This document shows, piece by piece, positions 1-11,764 of a stretch of DNA of 64,000 nucleotides (its first letter is position 1; each line of letters starts with the position of its first letter). The notes under the pieces are model-generated. The model had not been told where the DNA came from. It saw only the letters and a list, made by a program, of their open reading frames with translations, and searched no databases. The stretch is from Neisseria bergeri. GTDB taxonomy: Bacteria; Pseudomonadota; Gammaproteobacteria; Burkholderiales; Neisseriaceae. The stretch covers positions 186,001-250,000 of the forward strand of contig POWY01000001.1 of assembly GCA_003044455.1 (NCBI GenBank), given 5' to 3'. The position numbers were made by a program, and so were the translations under genes.

Positions 1-342
1 CCCCGGATTGGCTTCCAAGGTAATTTCCGCTTCCGGCTGCAAGCGCAACAGCGAACGCACGCCGCTCAACAAACGGTCAATCGATTCCGCCTGAAACAGG
101 CTGGGCGTACCGCCGCCGAAAAATATCGTTTCCACCGGCCTGCCCCAAATATTGGGCAATTCAAGCTGTAAGTCGGTCAGCAGCGCGTCGATATAGGCGG
201 CTTCGGGCAGCCCGTTTTTCAGGCTGTGGGAATTGAAGTCGCAATACGGGCATTTTTTGATGCACCACGGGATATGGATGTAGAGCGACAGGGGCGGCAG
301 GGCGGTGAGTCGGGTGCGGTTTGGAAAGGAAATGGTGTGCAT
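1..342 (-). CDS. hemW: HemW-like radical SAM protein, N-terminal part (runs off the left edge)
   Basis: Only the first 114 codons are inside the window, from an ATG at 342. The N-terminus has the radical-SAM cluster motif C-x3-C-x2-C (Cys27, Cys31, Cys34, in the context IPWCIKKCPYCDF), followed by FFGGGTPSL and ITLEANPG, which are hallmarks of the HemN/HemW branch. Family knowledge: HemW (formerly called an oxygen-independent coproporphyrinogen oxidase-like protein) is a heme-binding chaperone that uses S-adenosylmethionine and a 4Fe-4S cluster. The CxxxCxxC lacks the extra downstream cysteine usual in true HemN, which favours HemW. It lies downstream of ligA on the same strand, separated by an uptake-sequence hairpin. 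Confidence 0.85.
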   Translation of the reverse strand, partial: MHTISFPNRTRLTALPPLSLYIHIPWCIKKCPYCDFNSHSLKNGLPEAAYIDALLTDLQLELPNIWGRPVETIFFGGGTPSLFQAESIDRLLSGVRSLLRLQPEAEITLEANPG

Positions 343-365
343 GGTGTGGTTCGGAAAAGTGGGCA

Positions 366-394
366 ATGCCGTCTGAAGGCGGTTCAGACGGCAT
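366..394 (-). terminator. Uptake-sequence hairpin terminator after ligA
   Basis: ATGCCGTCTGAA is followed by its inverse TTCAGACGGCAT with a short spacer, forming a 12-bp stem just past the ligA stop codon. Paired uptake sequences acting as terminators are well established in Neisseria. Confidence 0.7.
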
Positions 395-398
395 AGGT

Positions 399-2945
<2,547 letters not shown>

Positions 2946-3006
2946 TTACCTGAAAACAAAAGGCGGATACACCGTTGCCGATGCATCCGCCTTTGAGGTT
3001 TCGGAT

Positions 3007-4293
3007 TTATGAGAACAGGCGCAATGCGGTTTTGCCGCCCGGTTCGATACCGACTTTGAGCATCTCGGACTGACGCGCCAATACATAAGTGCGTACGTCT
3101 TTGAGCCATTGGGTCGAAACTTCTTCCATTTTGTCGTTGACCAGATTCAGGTTCAACTGGCCGGACAGGCGTACCGCCAAATCCATAAACAAATCGTCGA
3201 AGGTTTTTTCGCCTGCCAGAGAGTGCGGGATGTCGAGCAGCATACTGAAGCCTTTGTAGGACTGGTTGTCCAAAAGGGCATTGGTAAACGGCTCGTTGTT
3301 GAGCGAGCAGATGGAGAACATGGTCGAACCCGACGTGTCGGTATAGTGGAACGCGCCGTCGTCTTCCAAGACGAAACCCACGCCCGTTACGGCGGAACGC
3401 AGTTCTACGCCGCTGATGCTGGTCGGGGAAACCAAATGGATGGCGATGGTCTGGTCGACGCGCGCGCAGAATGCATCCAGTGCGGAAGCCACTTCGATAA
3501 AGGCGGCAAGGTCGGTGTGCAGCGTCTGACCGCCCATGCTTTGTGCGAATGCGTCCACCTGGCGGTTGAATGCGGAGAGTTCTTCCTGCGAGGCAAGTCC
3601 GTTGCGGCTGACTGCCTGAATACCCACGATAAATGCCTGATAGCGGATGCCCGGGATGGGTTCGGCAATCTGGAAATGGTCGTCCATGGTGCAGCCGACA
3701 ATCTGGTAGCGGCAGCGGTTGGAAAGGCGCGGCAGTGCGTGCAGTTCTTTGGCTTCGGTCAGCGCGATATAGGAGATGAAATCGAAGCGCACGTCAAACC
3801 AGGGCAGCTCGACCTTCGACAGCTCTTTGAGCGTAATCAGCGGTTTTGCCGGCGTTTGCGGAACGGGAACGGGTTTTGCCGACGCGTCGGCAGGTTTCGG
3901 TGCGGAATGTCCGGTTTGGGGTTCGGAAACGGTGTGGGCGGAGTTGCCGATAATGCCGCTTTCTTCCAAGGCGGTTTCGATTTCGGTTTTGAACGGGGAG
4001 GCTTTTGCCTGTTTCTGCTTGGCAATGTAGACGGCATCCTGTTCTTGCAGGTTGCGCATGGCGGGGTCTTGGGGTTTGGCCGTTTTTTTGACCGCCGGTT
4101 GGGGTTTCGGCATCATGACCGGCCCGCCGGACGGTTTGCCGTCGCGGACATGGCTGGTTTTGCTGTTGAGCAGGGCATCTTTGTCGGAGTGCCCGAACTG
4201 GTCGCGCACTTTTTTGCGGTATTGGTTTTCCTGATACATATTGTAGGCGACAACGGCGAGGACGGCGGCGAGGAACAGTACGATGTAAATCAT
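3007..4293 (-). CDS. zipA: Cell division protein ZipA homologue
   Basis: Membrane-anchored FtsZ-binding protein of the division ring. The start is placed at the ATG at 4293 (MIYIVLFLAAVLAVVAYNMY), because the upstream in-frame codon at 4302 is GTG. Residues 1-17 form one transmembrane anchor. They are followed by a basic stretch, a long Pro/Ala/Lys-rich linker (residues ~45-150) and a C-terminal globular domain of about 260 residues that matches the ZipA FtsZ-binding fold region (LPRLSNRCRYQIVG... LDIPHSLAGEKTFDDL). About 428 aa; E. coli ZipA is 328, so the C-terminal half is longer than usual. Its position directly upstream of ligA agrees with the zipA-ligA pairing of other Proteobacteria. 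Confidence 0.85.
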   Translation of the reverse strand: MIYIVLFLAAVLAVVAYNMYQENQYRKKVRDQFGHSDKDALLNSKTSHVRDGKPSGGPVMMPKPQPAVKKTAKPQDPAMRNLQEQDAVYIAKQKQAKASPFKTEIETALEESGIIGNSAHTVSEPQTGHSAPKPADASAKPVPVPQTPAKPLITLKELSKVELPWFDVRFDFISYIALTEAKELHALPRLSNRCRYQIVGCTMDDHFQIAEPIPGIRYQAFIVGIQAVSRNGLASQEELSAFNRQVDAFAQSMGGQTLHTDLAAFIEVASALDAFCARVDQTIAIHLVSPTSISGVELRSAVTGVGFVLEDDGAFHYTDTSGSTMFSICSLNNEPFTNALLDNQSYKGFSMLLDIPHSLAGEKTFDDLFMDLAVRLSGQLNLNLVNDKMEEVSTQWLKDVRTYVLARQSEMLKVGIEPGGKTALRLFS

Positions 4294-4463
4294 GGCAATC
4301 ACTTGTTAAATTTTGGGATGCAGGATACGCAAAGTGCGGCACTGCGGTTAAATCGGACTTGCGTTTTCGGCATTGTGCCTGAACGGTCTGTCATAATGTT
4401 TGAATTATAACGAAAATCGAAGTATCTGACAGCAGTGTGTCGAAATAAGCGGAAATTTTCCGA

Positions 4464-4500
4464 AATGCCGTCTGAAATCTGTGGTTTTCAGACGGCATTT
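4464..4500 (-). terminator. Uptake-sequence hairpin terminator of ampD
   Basis: ATGCCGTCTGAA and TTCAGACGGCAT flank a 13-nt loop, with T-rich flanks. The right arm overlaps the last codons of ampD. Confidence 0.7.
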
Positions 4501-5060
4501 CTGTCCACGGGAAACCCTTTCTCACGTATCCGCCGCCAGTCGAAAAAATGGCCGGGGTCGGTTTTGCGGCCGGGTGCGATGTCTTGGTGTCCCGTTACCG
4601 CCGTGATGGGGTAGCGGCGGCAGATTGCGTCCAACAAGGCTTCGAGCGAACGGTATTGCGCTTCGGCAAACGGTTCGAAATCGCAGCCTTCCAATTCGAT
4701 GCCGATGGAAAACGCGTTGCATTTTTCCCGTCCACGAAACGAGGATACGCCCGCGTGGTACGCCATGTCGCTGCATGATACGAACTGCACCGTTTCGCCG
4801 CCGCGTTTGATTAAGAAATGGCTGGATACGCGCAAAGTGTGTATCAGGCTGAAGAACGGATGCCCGTCGGGGTCGAGCCGGTTGGCAAACAGCTTTTCCA
4901 CCGCATCCGTGCCGTATTCGAACGGCGGCAGCGAAATGTTGTGCAGCACGATTAAGGAAACCGTTTCCCCCGTTTCCCTCGGGCTGAAATTGGGCGACGG
5001 GGTATGGCGTATGCTTTGAAGCCAGCCGTTTTGCCAGTGTGCTTCGGCGTGATTGTCCAT
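4488..5060 (-). CDS. ampD: 1,6-anhydro-N-acetylmuramyl-L-alanine amidase AmpD
   Basis: Zinc amidase of peptidoglycan recycling in the cytoplasm; it removes the stem peptide from anhydromuropeptides. The N-acetylmuramoyl-L-alanine amidase fold is clear: zinc ligands His40 (LIVLHNISLPP), His158 and Asp168 (GHQDIAPGRKTDPG), plus Glu122 and Lys166 in the catalytic positions. 190 aa against 183 in E. coli. The start has a good ribosome site (AGGAAG). It is transcribed divergently from mltG, which also acts on peptidoglycan, with about 80 bp between the starts. Confidence 0.93.
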   Translation of the reverse strand: MDNHAEAHWQNGWLQSIRHTPSPNFSPRETGETVSLIVLHNISLPPFEYGTDAVEKLFANRLDPDGHPFFSLIHTLRVSSHFLIKRGGETVQFVSCSDMAYHAGVSSFRGREKCNAFSIGIELEGCDFEPFAEAQYRSLEALLDAICRRYPITAVTGHQDIAPGRKTDPGHFFDWRRIREKGFPVDRNAV

Positions 5061-5143
5061 GATGTTCTTCCTGTCCGGCGGGCAATTTGGGTTATACTGT
5101 CGCCCGAATTTTAAGACGTATTCCGAATGCTGGGAATCCTACC

Positions 5144-6139
5144 ATGTTGAAAAAATTGTTGAAATGGTCTGCCGTTTTTTTAATCGCGGCGGCAGCCGTT
5201 TTCGCCGCGCTGCTTTTTGTCCCTAAAGACAACGGCAGGGCATACCGAATCAAGATTGCCAAAAACCAGGGTATTTCGTCAGTCGGCAGGAAACTTGCCG
5301 AAGACCGCATCGTGTTCAGCAGGCACGTATTGACGGCGGCGGCCTACGTTTTGGGTGTGCACAACAGGCTGCACACGGGGACGTACAGGCTGTCGTCCGA
5401 AGTGTCTGCTTGGGATATTTTGCAGAAAATGCGCGGCGGCAGACCGGATTTGGTTACCGTACAGATTATCGAAGGTTCGCGTTTTTCGCATATGAGGAAA
5501 GTCATCGACGCAACGTCCGATATCGGACACGACACCAAAGGCTGGAGCAATGAAAAACTGATGGCGGAAGTTGCGCCCGATGCCTTCAGCGGCAATCCTG
5601 AAGGGCAGTTTTTTCCCGACAGCTACGAAATCGATGCGGGCGGCAGCGATTTGCAGATTTATCAAACCGCCTACAAGGCGATGCAACGCCGTCTGAACGA
5701 GGCATGGGCAGGCAGGCAGGACGGGCTGCCTTATAAAAACCCTTATGAAATGCTGATTATGGCGAGCCTGATCGAAAAGGAAACAGGGCATGAAGCCGAC
5801 CGCGACCATGTCGCTTCCGTCTTCGTCAACCGCCTGAAAATCGGTATGCGCCTGCAAACCGACCCGTCCGTGATTTACGGCATGGGTGCGGCATACAAGG
5901 GCAAAATCCGTAAAGCCGACCTGCGCCGCGACACGCCGTACAACACCTATACGCGCGGCGGTCTGCCGCCGACCCCGATTGCGCTGCCCGGCAAGGCGGC
6001 ACTCGATGCCGCCGCCCATCCGTCCGGCGAAAAATACCTTTATTTTGTTTCCAAAATGGACGGCACGGGCTTGAGCCAGTTCAGCCATGATTTGACCGAA
6101 CACAACGCCGCCGTCCGCAAATATATTTTGAAAAAATAA
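5144..6139 (+). CDS. mltG: Endolytic murein transglycosylase MltG (YceG-like)
   Basis: Inner-membrane lytic transglycosylase that cuts nascent glycan strands and sets their length. The start is the ATG at 5144 (MLKKLLKWSAVFLIAAAAVF), giving a short cytoplasmic tail and one transmembrane helix at residues ~6-25. The YceG domain follows, with the family signature LIMASLIEKETGHEADRD (the Glu of EKET is catalytic in E. coli) and VFVNRLKIGMRLQTDPSVIYG. An in-frame ATG at 5087 would add 19 unlikely residues. 331 aa, near the usual 340. tmk lies 60 bp downstream across a hairpin, as in the yceG-tmk order of many bacteria. Confidence 0.92.
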   Translation: MLKKLLKWSAVFLIAAAAVFAALLFVPKDNGRAYRIKIAKNQGISSVGRKLAEDRIVFSRHVLTAAAYVLGVHNRLHTGTYRLSSEVSAWDILQKMRGGRPDLVTVQIIEGSRFSHMRKVIDATSDIGHDTKGWSNEKLMAEVAPDAFSGNPEGQFFPDSYEIDAGGSDLQIYQTAYKAMQRRLNEAWAGRQDGLPYKNPYEMLIMASLIEKETGHEADRDHVASVFVNRLKIGMRLQTDPSVIYGMGAAYKGKIRKADLRRDTPYNTYTRGGLPPTPIALPGKAALDAAAHPSGEKYLYFVSKMDGTGLSQFSHDLTEHNAAVRKYILKK

Positions 6140-6142
6140 ACC

Positions 6143-6178
6143 ATGCCGTCTGAACGCTGAATTTGTTTCAGACGGCAT
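6143..6178 (+). terminator. Uptake-sequence hairpin between mltG and tmk
   Basis: Perfect 12-bp inverted uptake sequences, 3 bp past the mltG stop codon. Confidence 0.65.
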
Positions 6179-6199
6179 ACCCTTACCGGAACTGCAAGC

Positions 6200-6820
6200 A
6201 TGAAACCGCAATTCATCACTTTGGACGGCATAGACGGTGCCGGAAAATCCACCAACCTTGCCGTCATCAAAGCATGGTTTGAACGGAGGGGGCTGCCCGT
6301 GCTGTTCACGCGCGAACCGGGCGGCACGGTGCTGGGTGAGGCGTTGCGTGAAATACTGCTCAATCCGGCGACCAAGGCCGGTTTGCGTGCGGAAACACTG
6401 ATGATGTTCGCCGCCAGAATGCAGCATATTGAAGACGTGATATTGCCCGCGCTTTCAGACGGCATCCATGTCGTGTCCGACCGTTTTACCGATGCGACCT
6501 TCGCCTATCAGGGCGGCGGGCGGGGGATGCCGTCTGAAGACATTGAAATTTTGGAACATTGGGTGCAGGGCGGTTTGCGCCCCGATTTGACCCTGCTGTT
6601 GGATGTGCCGCTGGAAGTGTCGATGGCGCGTATCGGGCAGACGCGCGAGAAAGACCGTTTCGAGCAGGAGCAGGCGGATTTCTTTATGCGTGTGCGCAGC
6701 GTTTATCTCGACCGAGCCGCCGCCTGTCCCGAACGGTACGCCATTATCGACAGTAACCGCAGCTTGGATGAAGTCAGAAACAGCATAGAAAAAGTGTTGG
6801 ACAGACATTTCGGCTGTTGA
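6200..6820 (+). CDS. tmk: Thymidylate kinase
   Basis: Phosphorylates dTMP to dTDP with ATP. The P-loop DGIDGAGKST is at residues ~9-18, the DRF motif (VVSDRFTDATFAYQGGGRG) forms the substrate site, and FTREPGG is the dTMP-binding motif. 206 aa, the standard length. Two uptake sequences lie inside the coding region in opposite orientations, read as SDGI (6455-6466) and MPSE (6528-6539), so the core protein has absorbed them at loops. Confidence 0.95.
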   Translation: MKPQFITLDGIDGAGKSTNLAVIKAWFERRGLPVLFTREPGGTVLGEALREILLNPATKAGLRAETLMMFAARMQHIEDVILPALSDGIHVVSDRFTDATFAYQGGGRGMPSEDIEILEHWVQGGLRPDLTLLLDVPLEVSMARIGQTREKDRFEQEQADFFMRVRSVYLDRAAACPERYAIIDSNRSLDEVRNSIEKVLDRHFGC

Positions 6821-7041
6821 TGCGGCAAATATTGAAACAAGCGCATCCACCCGCGCCGAAAATCAAACGGCAGTGCCGCAGGTAAAAATGGCGGTATGCG
6901 CCAAACTTTCGGCATGATAGAATTACGCTCGGTTACAAGGCAGGATGCGCCGGCAATATTAACGAACCGCCCGTAACCCGATGTCTCGAAAGTGTTTCGG
7001 ACAGTCCGATTCAAATCTTTTTCTCGCAACAGGATTGACAC

Positions 7042-8370
7042 ATGGAAAACTCATTGAAAGAAGCCGCCCTCAAGTTCCACGAATTACCCGTTCCGGGCAA
7101 AATTTCCGTTACCCCGACCAAATCTCTGGCGACCGACAAAGATTTGGCGTTGGCGTACTCTCCGGGCGTAGCCGCCCCCTGTATGGAAATCCATGCCGAT
7201 CCGCAAAATGCCTACAAATACACCGCCAAAGGCAACTTGGTCGCCGTCATTTCCAACGGTACGGCCGTTTTGGGCTTGGGCGATATCGGCGCGCTGGCGG
7301 GCAAACCCGTGATGGAAGGCAAAGGCGTATTGTTCAAAAAATTCGCCGGCGTGGATGTGTTCGACATCGAAATCGATGAAAAAGACCCGCAAAAACTGGT
7401 GGACATCATCGCCGCTTTAGAGCCGACTTTCGGCGGCATCAACCTCGAAGACATCAAAGCACCCGAGTGTTTCTACATCGAACGCGAATTGCGCAAACGC
7501 TGCAAAATCCCCGTGTTCCACGACGACCAGCACGGCACGGCCATCATTACCGCCGCCGCCGTATTGAACGCCCTGCGTTTTACCGGCCGCAAAATCGAAG
7601 AAGCGACCTTGGTATGTTCCGGTGCGGGCGCGGCAGCGATTGCCTGTCTGAACCAACTGCTGGATTTGGGCTTGAAACGCGAAAACGTAACCGTTTGCGA
7701 CTCCAAAGGCGTGATTTACCAAACCCGCGAAAACGTAACCGTTTGCGACTCCAAAGGCGTGATTTACCAAACCCGCGAAGACAAAGACCGCATGGACGAA
7801 TCCAAAAAATTCTACGCCATTGAAGACAACGGCCAGCGCGTACTTGCCGATGCCGTCAAAGACAAAGACATCTTCTTGGGTCTGTCCGGCGCGAACCTGT
7901 TGACTCCCGAAATGTTGAACACGATGAACGAAAAACCCATCGTGTTCGCTATGGCCAACCCGAATCCGGAAATCCTGCCGCCGCTGGCAAAAGAAACCCG
8001 TCCGGACGTGGTTATCGGCACCGGCCGCTCCGACTTCCCGAATCAAGTGAACAACGTATTGTGCTTCCCGTTCATCTTCCGGGGCGCGTTGGATGTCGGC
8101 GCGACCACCATCAACGAAGAAATGAAACGCGCCTGCGTGTATGCTTTGGCAGATTTGGCGATGGAAGAAGTAACCGAAGAAGTGGTTGCCGCTTACGGTA
8201 AGAAATTTGAATTCGGCGCGGAATACCTGATTCCGACCCCGTTCGATTCCCGCCTGCTGCCTCGCGTCGCTGCGGCTGCCGCCAAAGCAGCGATGGCAAG
8301 CGGCGTGGCAACCCGTCCGATTGCCGACTTGGAAGCCTACGCCGCCAAGCTGGGCGAATGGAAGCTGTAA
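7042..8370 (+). CDS. maeB: NAD(P)-dependent malic enzyme with internal 16-residue duplication
   Basis: Oxidative decarboxylation of malate to pyruvate and CO2. Conserved blocks: [23 protein letters not shown], the divalent-metal region [20 protein letters not shown] and the Rossmann motif [10 protein letters not shown]. It is the short form without the C-terminal phosphotransacetylase-like domain of E. coli MaeB. Residues 214-229 ([16 protein letters not shown]) are repeated exactly as residues 230-245, because of a 48-bp tandem repeat at 7681-7776. Without it the protein would be 426 aa, normal for this form. The duplicated segment holds the nucleotide-binding beta-strand and its acidic residue, so activity may be altered. 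Confidence 0.93.
   Translation: MENSLKEAALKFHELPVPGKISVTPTKSLATDKDLALAYSPGVAAPCMEIHADPQNAYKYTAKGNLVAVISNGTAVLGLGDIGALAGKPVMEGKGVLFKKFAGVDVFDIEIDEKDPQKLVDIIAALEPTFGGINLEDIKAPECFYIERELRKRCKIPVFHDDQHGTAIITAAAVLNALRFTGRKIEEATLVCSGAGAAAIACLNQLLDLGLKRENVTVCDSKGVIYQTRENVTVCDSKGVIYQTREDKDRMDESKKFYAIEDNGQRVLADAVKDKDIFLGLSGANLLTPEMLNTMNEKPIVFAMANPNPEILPPLAKETRPDVVIGTGRSDFPNQVNNVLCFPFIFRGALDVGATTINEEMKRACVYALADLAMEEVTEEVVAAYGKKFEFGAEYLIPTPFDSRLLPRVAAAAAKAAMASGVATRPIADLEAYAAKLGEWKL
7681..7776 (+). repeat. Perfect 48-bp tandem duplication inside maeB
   Basis: 7681-7728 and 7729-7776 are identical; homology spills over a few bases on each side. It is a multiple of three, so the reading frame survives. Confidence 0.97.
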
Positions 8371-8386
8371 TACGCTGAGTGTAAAA

Positions 8387-8415
8387 ATGCCGTCTGAACT
8401 GTTTTCAGGCGGTAT
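8387..8415 (+). terminator. Uptake-sequence hairpin after maeB (one arm degenerate)
   Basis: ATGCCGTCTGAA pairs with the altered arm TTCAGGCGGTAT, followed by TTTGTTG. Confidence 0.5.
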
Positions 8416-8458
8416 TTTGTTGTCCGACGATTTGAAACCTGTCCCAAAAAGGAAAAAT

Positions 8459-8731
8459 ATGGAATCCGTCCGTTACAACATCAACAACACGCCTGAAATC
8501 CAAAACGACAACGCCCCCGTCATGACGACAGGACAATGGATGTTGACGATGATTGTTTTCATGATTCCTTTGGTCAACATCATTATGCTTTTTGTTTGGG
8601 CGTTCGGCAGAGGCAACCCCAACCGTGCCAATTTCTGTAAAGCGCTGTTGCTTATTTACCTGATTGGTTCGCTTATCGGTTTGATTTTCATATTGCTTAT
8701 AGGTGGGTCTGCATCGGGTACGCATTATTAA
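8459..8731 (+). CDS. Small membrane protein of unknown function
   Basis: 90 aa starting at the ATG at 8459 ([13 protein letters not shown]), with AAGGA just upstream. A short polar N-terminus is followed by two hydrophobic helices (about residues 26-48, [20 protein letters not shown], and 60-82, [20 protein letters not shown]). The linker [13 protein letters not shown] between them is typical of small two-helix proteins of Neisseria and Firmicutes. No function recognised. The stop overlaps a possible upstream lpxK start (TAATG), so the two genes are probably co-transcribed. Confidence 0.75.
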   Translation: MESVRYNINNTPEIQNDNAPVMTTGQWMLTMIVFMIPLVNIIMLFVWAFGRGNPNRANFCKALLLIYLIGSLIGLIFILLIGGSASGTHY

Positions 8732-8769
8732 TGCACCGGCTGATTCTGCTTCGAAGATTTGTATCGAAT

Positions 8770-9804
8770 ATGCCGAATTGTTTCAAATTTCATACCCTTA
8801 TCGAACGGCATTGGCAAAAACCTTATCCGGTTTTGTCTTTTCTGCTTAAGCCGCTCTCCGGGCTGTTTGCCAAAATTGCGGCAAAACGGCGGACGGATTT
8901 TTTATCGGGAAAACGGCAAAGCGAAAAGCTGTCCGTGCCTGTGGTCGTGGTCGGCAATATTCACGCGGGTGGGACGGGGAAAACGCCGATTGTTGCCGCG
9001 CTGGTGTCGGGTTTGCAGGAAAAGGGCGTCAAGGTCGGCATCATCAGCCGAGGCTACGGGCGCAAGGGTAAGGCGGTTCATGTATTGAATGCCGAGAGCC
9101 GTGCGGAAGATGCGGGCGATGAGCCTTTGTTGCTGTTCCGCAAAACCGGTGCGCCGACGGCGGTGGGCAGCAGCCGTGCAGAGGCAGGCAGGGCATTGCT
9201 GGCGGCGCATCCCGACATCGGGCTGATTGTGGCGGACGACGGTTTGCAGCATTACGCCCTGCGGCGGGATGTGGAAATCGCGGTGTTTCCGGCGGCGGAT
9301 ACGGGGCGTACGGATTTGGACTTGCTGCCCAACGGCAATTTGCGCGAACCTTTGTCGCGGCTGGACTCGGTGGATGCGGTCGTCGTCAGCGGCGGCAAGG
9401 CGGATGCGCCGTTTGCGCCGTCTGAAAATATGTTTCACAGCCGTATCGAAACGGGGCAAATTTACCGTTTGAACCGGCCGTCCGAAAAATTGGATTGGGC
9501 AGGTTTGGGAAATCAAACCGTTGCGGCAGTCGCCGGTATCGCCAAGCCGGCGCGGTTTTTCGATTCGTTGCGGAATATGGGCATTATCTTGAAGCAAACC
9601 GTCGCGCTGCCCGACCACGCTGATATTTCGGCGGCAGATTTGCCCGATGCGGACGCGGTAATTATTACGGAGAAAGATGCGGTCAAGTTTTCAGACGGCA
9701 TTTGCGCCGATAATGTTTGGGTGCTGCCGGTTTGTGCGATAATCGAACCTGATTTGGCGGCGTTTGTGTTTGAGCGGCTGGAAGGAGTGCTAAAGGCCGT
9801 CTGA
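8770..9804 (+). CDS. lpxK: Tetraacyldisaccharide 4'-kinase LpxK
   Basis: Adds the 4'-phosphate in lipid A synthesis at the inner membrane. It has an N-terminal membrane-associated segment and an unusual Walker A motif ([12 protein letters not shown]). The conserved [20 protein letters not shown] and [13 protein letters not shown] follow. The start at 8770 (MPNCFKFH) gives 344 aa, the usual length; the ATG at 8731 overlapping the upstream gene would add 13 residues. An uptake sequence is read through near 9419 and again near 9690 (SDGI). Confidence 0.93.
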   Translation: MPNCFKFHTLIERHWQKPYPVLSFLLKPLSGLFAKIAAKRRTDFLSGKRQSEKLSVPVVVVGNIHAGGTGKTPIVAALVSGLQEKGVKVGIISRGYGRKGKAVHVLNAESRAEDAGDEPLLLFRKTGAPTAVGSSRAEAGRALLAAHPDIGLIVADDGLQHYALRRDVEIAVFPAADTGRTDLDLLPNGNLREPLSRLDSVDAVVVSGGKADAPFAPSENMFHSRIETGQIYRLNRPSEKLDWAGLGNQTVAAVAGIAKPARFFDSLRNMGIILKQTVALPDHADISAADLPDADAVIITEKDAVKFSDGICADNVWVLPVCAIIEPDLAAFVFERLEGVLKAV

Positions 9805-9842
9805 AAGCACGGTTTGGGCGAAATTATTAAAAACGCCTCACG

Positions 9843-9949
9843 CCGTCATTCCCGCGCAGGCGGGAATCTAAGTCTCGAATTTTCAGGAATGACTAGGAGG
9901 CTTCAGAAATCCCAAATCCCTGGATTTCCACCTGAGCAGGAATGACGGA
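9843..9949. repeat. Intergenic mosaic repeat with dRS3 palindrome
   Basis: Contains the 20-bp dRS3 palindrome attcccgcgcaggcgggaat at 9848-9867. A degenerate end (caggaatgacgg) lies in reverse at 9938-9949. These are neisserial intergenic repeats, also known as targets for filamentous prophage insertion. Confidence 0.75.
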
Positions 9950-9998
9950 AGCCGGTTGTATTTTTTATCTGTATTAATCATTCGCCAAAGGAGCGGAT

Positions 9999-10580
9999 AT
10001 GAAGCTGAAAACCTTGTTATTGCCCTTCGCCGCGCTGGCATTGTGCGCCGGCGCATTTGCCGCCCCGCCCAGCGACGCGTCGTTGGAGCGTTGGCTGGAT
10101 ACGCAGAATTTTGACCGGGATATAGAAAAAAATATGATTGAGGGCTTTAATGCCGGATTTAAACCGTATGCGGACAAAGCCCTTGCCGAAATGCCGGAAG
10201 AGAAAAAAGATCAGGCGGCAAAAGCCTTTAACCACTATCGTGAGAATGTTTTGAAAGATTTGATCACGCCCGAAGTGAAACAGGCTGTCCGCAATACTTT
10301 ATTGAAGAATGCCCGTGAGATATACACGCAAGAAGAAATTGACGGCATGATTGCCTTTTACGGTTCGCCTGTCGGTCAGTCCGTCGTTGCCAAAAATCCG
10401 CGCTTAATCAAGAAATCGATGAGTGAAATAGCAGTATCTTGGACTGCATTGTCAGGGAAAATCGCGCGACATCATCTGCCCGAGTTTACGGAAGAGTTGC
10501 GGCGCATCATCTGCGGCGGTAAAAATCCCGATGCAGGCTGCAAGCAGGCCGGACAGCTTGGGAAAAGGCATCAGAAATAA
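9999..10580 (+). CDS. Exported DUF2059-type protein
   Basis: 193 aa behind AAGGAG. Residues 1-21 form a classical signal peptide ending AGAFA|APP. The rest is charged and helical and contains the DUF2059 pattern, especially EIYTQEEIDGMIAFYGSPVG followed by NPRLIKKSMSE. Members of this family are periplasmic proteins of unknown function. Two cysteines near the C-terminus (ICGGKNPDAGC) could form a disulfide. It stands alone between an intergenic repeat and a Correia element. Confidence 0.75.
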   Translation: MKLKTLLLPFAALALCAGAFAAPPSDASLERWLDTQNFDRDIEKNMIEGFNAGFKPYADKALAEMPEEKKDQAAKAFNHYRENVLKDLITPEVKQAVRNTLLKNAREIYTQEEIDGMIAFYGSPVGQSVVAKNPRLIKKSMSEIAVSWTALSGKIARHHLPEFTEELRRIICGGKNPDAGCKQAGQLGKRHQK

Positions 10581-10629
10581 ATGATAGCCGTCTGAAATGT
10601 TGCAGAGGGCATCCGATTGATTAAACTAT

Positions 10630-10784
10630 TATAGTGGATTAACAAAAACCAGTACGGCGTTGCCTCGTCTTAGCTCAAAGAGAACGATTCTCTAAGGTGC
10701 TGAAGCACCAAGTGAATCGGTTCCGTACTATTTGTACTGTCTGCGGCTTCGTCGCCTTGTCCTGATTTTTGTTAATCCACTATA
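10630..10784. mobile_element. Correia element (full-length CREE)
   Basis: 155 bp bounded by the inverted termini TATAGTGGATTAAC and GTTAATCCACTATA, with a TA duplication at each end. The internal core is nearly identical to the copy at 47740-47896. These are non-autonomous elements whose ends can act as promoters or RNase III targets. This copy ends only 17 bp before the ATG of the Trm112-like gene, so it supplies most of that gene's upstream region. Confidence 0.95.
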
Positions 10785-10801
10785 AACTCGAAAGAGACCC
10801 T

Positions 10802-10984
10802 ATGGAAAAAAAATTCTTAGACATCCTCGTCTGTCCCGTTACCAAAGGCAGGCTGGAATATCATCAGGACAAACAGGAATTGTGGAGCCGTCAGGCGAAG
10901 CTGGCGTATCCAATTAAAGACGGCATTCCCTATATGCTGGAAAACGAAGCGCGTCCGTTGAGCGAAGAGGAACTCAAAGCATGA
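10802..10984 (+). CDS. Trm112/YcaR-like small zinc-ribbon-fold protein
   Basis: 60 aa, start at 10802 ([20 protein letters not shown]). Matches the UPF0434/Trm112 family: [11 protein letters not shown]...L and the conserved tail [17 protein letters not shown]. Only one of the usual cysteine pairs is present, as in many YcaR proteins. Function is unproven. The stop overlaps the kdsB start (ATGA), and ycaR-kdsB is a conserved pair in other bacteria. Confidence 0.88.
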   Translation: MEKKFLDILVCPVTKGRLEYHQDKQELWSRQAKLAYPIKDGIPYMLENEARPLSEEELKA

Positions 10985-11742
10985 CCGAATTCGTCGTATT
11001 GATTCCGGCGCGGCTGGATTCATCGCGCCTACCCGGAAAAGCCTTGGCGGACATCCATGGCAAACCGATGGTCGTGCGCGTTGCCGAACAGGCGGCAAAA
11101 AGCAAAGCCGCGCGCGTCGTCGTTGCCACCGATCATCCCGACATTCAGACGGCCTGTCAGGCGCACGGTATCGAAGTCGTCATGACTTCAAACCGGCACG
11201 AAAGCGGCACGACGCGCCTTGCCGAAGCCGCCGCCGCGCTGAAGCTGCCGCAACATCTGGTCGTTGTCAACGTACAGGGCGACGAGCCGCTGATTGCCCC
11301 CGAACTCATCGACCGCACCGCCGAAGTTTTAGTGGAAAACAACGTCCAAATGGCGACCGCCGCGCACGAATTGCACGATTTCGACGAATTGATGAATCCC
11401 AACGCCGTCAAAGTCGTCCTCGACAAAAACCGCAACGCCATCTACTTCAGCCGCGCCCCGATTCCCTATCCGCGCGATGCAATGCGTGCCGGAAAACGCG
11501 AAATGCCGTCTGAAACCGCCGTCCTGCGCCATATCGGCATTTACGCCTACCGTGCCGGCTTCCTGCAACGCTATGCCGAAATGAGCGTCTCGCCGCTGGA
11601 AACCGTCGAATCGCTGGAACAACTGCGCGTCCTGTGGCACGGCTACCCGATTGCCGTCGAAACCGCCAAAGAAGCCCCCGCTGCCGGTGTGGACACGCAG
11701 GAAGATTTGGACAGGGTCCGCGCCGTATTTCAGACCGTATAA
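10981..11742 (+). CDS. kdsB: CMP-KDO synthetase (3-deoxy-manno-octulosonate cytidylyltransferase)
   Basis: Activates KDO for lipooligosaccharide core synthesis. The nucleotidyltransferase signature [20 protein letters not shown] is at residues 5-24, followed by NVQGDEPLI and [12 protein letters not shown]. 253 aa, standard. Translation is coupled to the upstream small gene through ATGA. An uptake sequence is read as EMPSET near residue 177, just before HIGIYAYR. Confidence 0.95.
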   Translation: MTEFVVLIPARLDSSRLPGKALADIHGKPMVVRVAEQAAKSKAARVVVATDHPDIQTACQAHGIEVVMTSNRHESGTTRLAEAAAALKLPQHLVVVNVQGDEPLIAPELIDRTAEVLVENNVQMATAAHELHDFDELMNPNAVKVVLDKNRNAIYFSRAPIPYPRDAMRAGKREMPSETAVLRHIGIYAYRAGFLQRYAEMSVSPLETVESLEQLRVLWHGYPIAVETAKEAPAAGVDTQEDLDRVRAVFQTV

Positions 11743-11764
11743 AACAGGTTCAAAGGGAAAAGAT

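Noticed and set aside
3109-4410. 433-aa plus-strand frame opposite zipA
   Set aside because: Antisense shadow: composition is Gly/Phe/Val-biased, no domain, no ribosome site; zipA on the other strand explains it.
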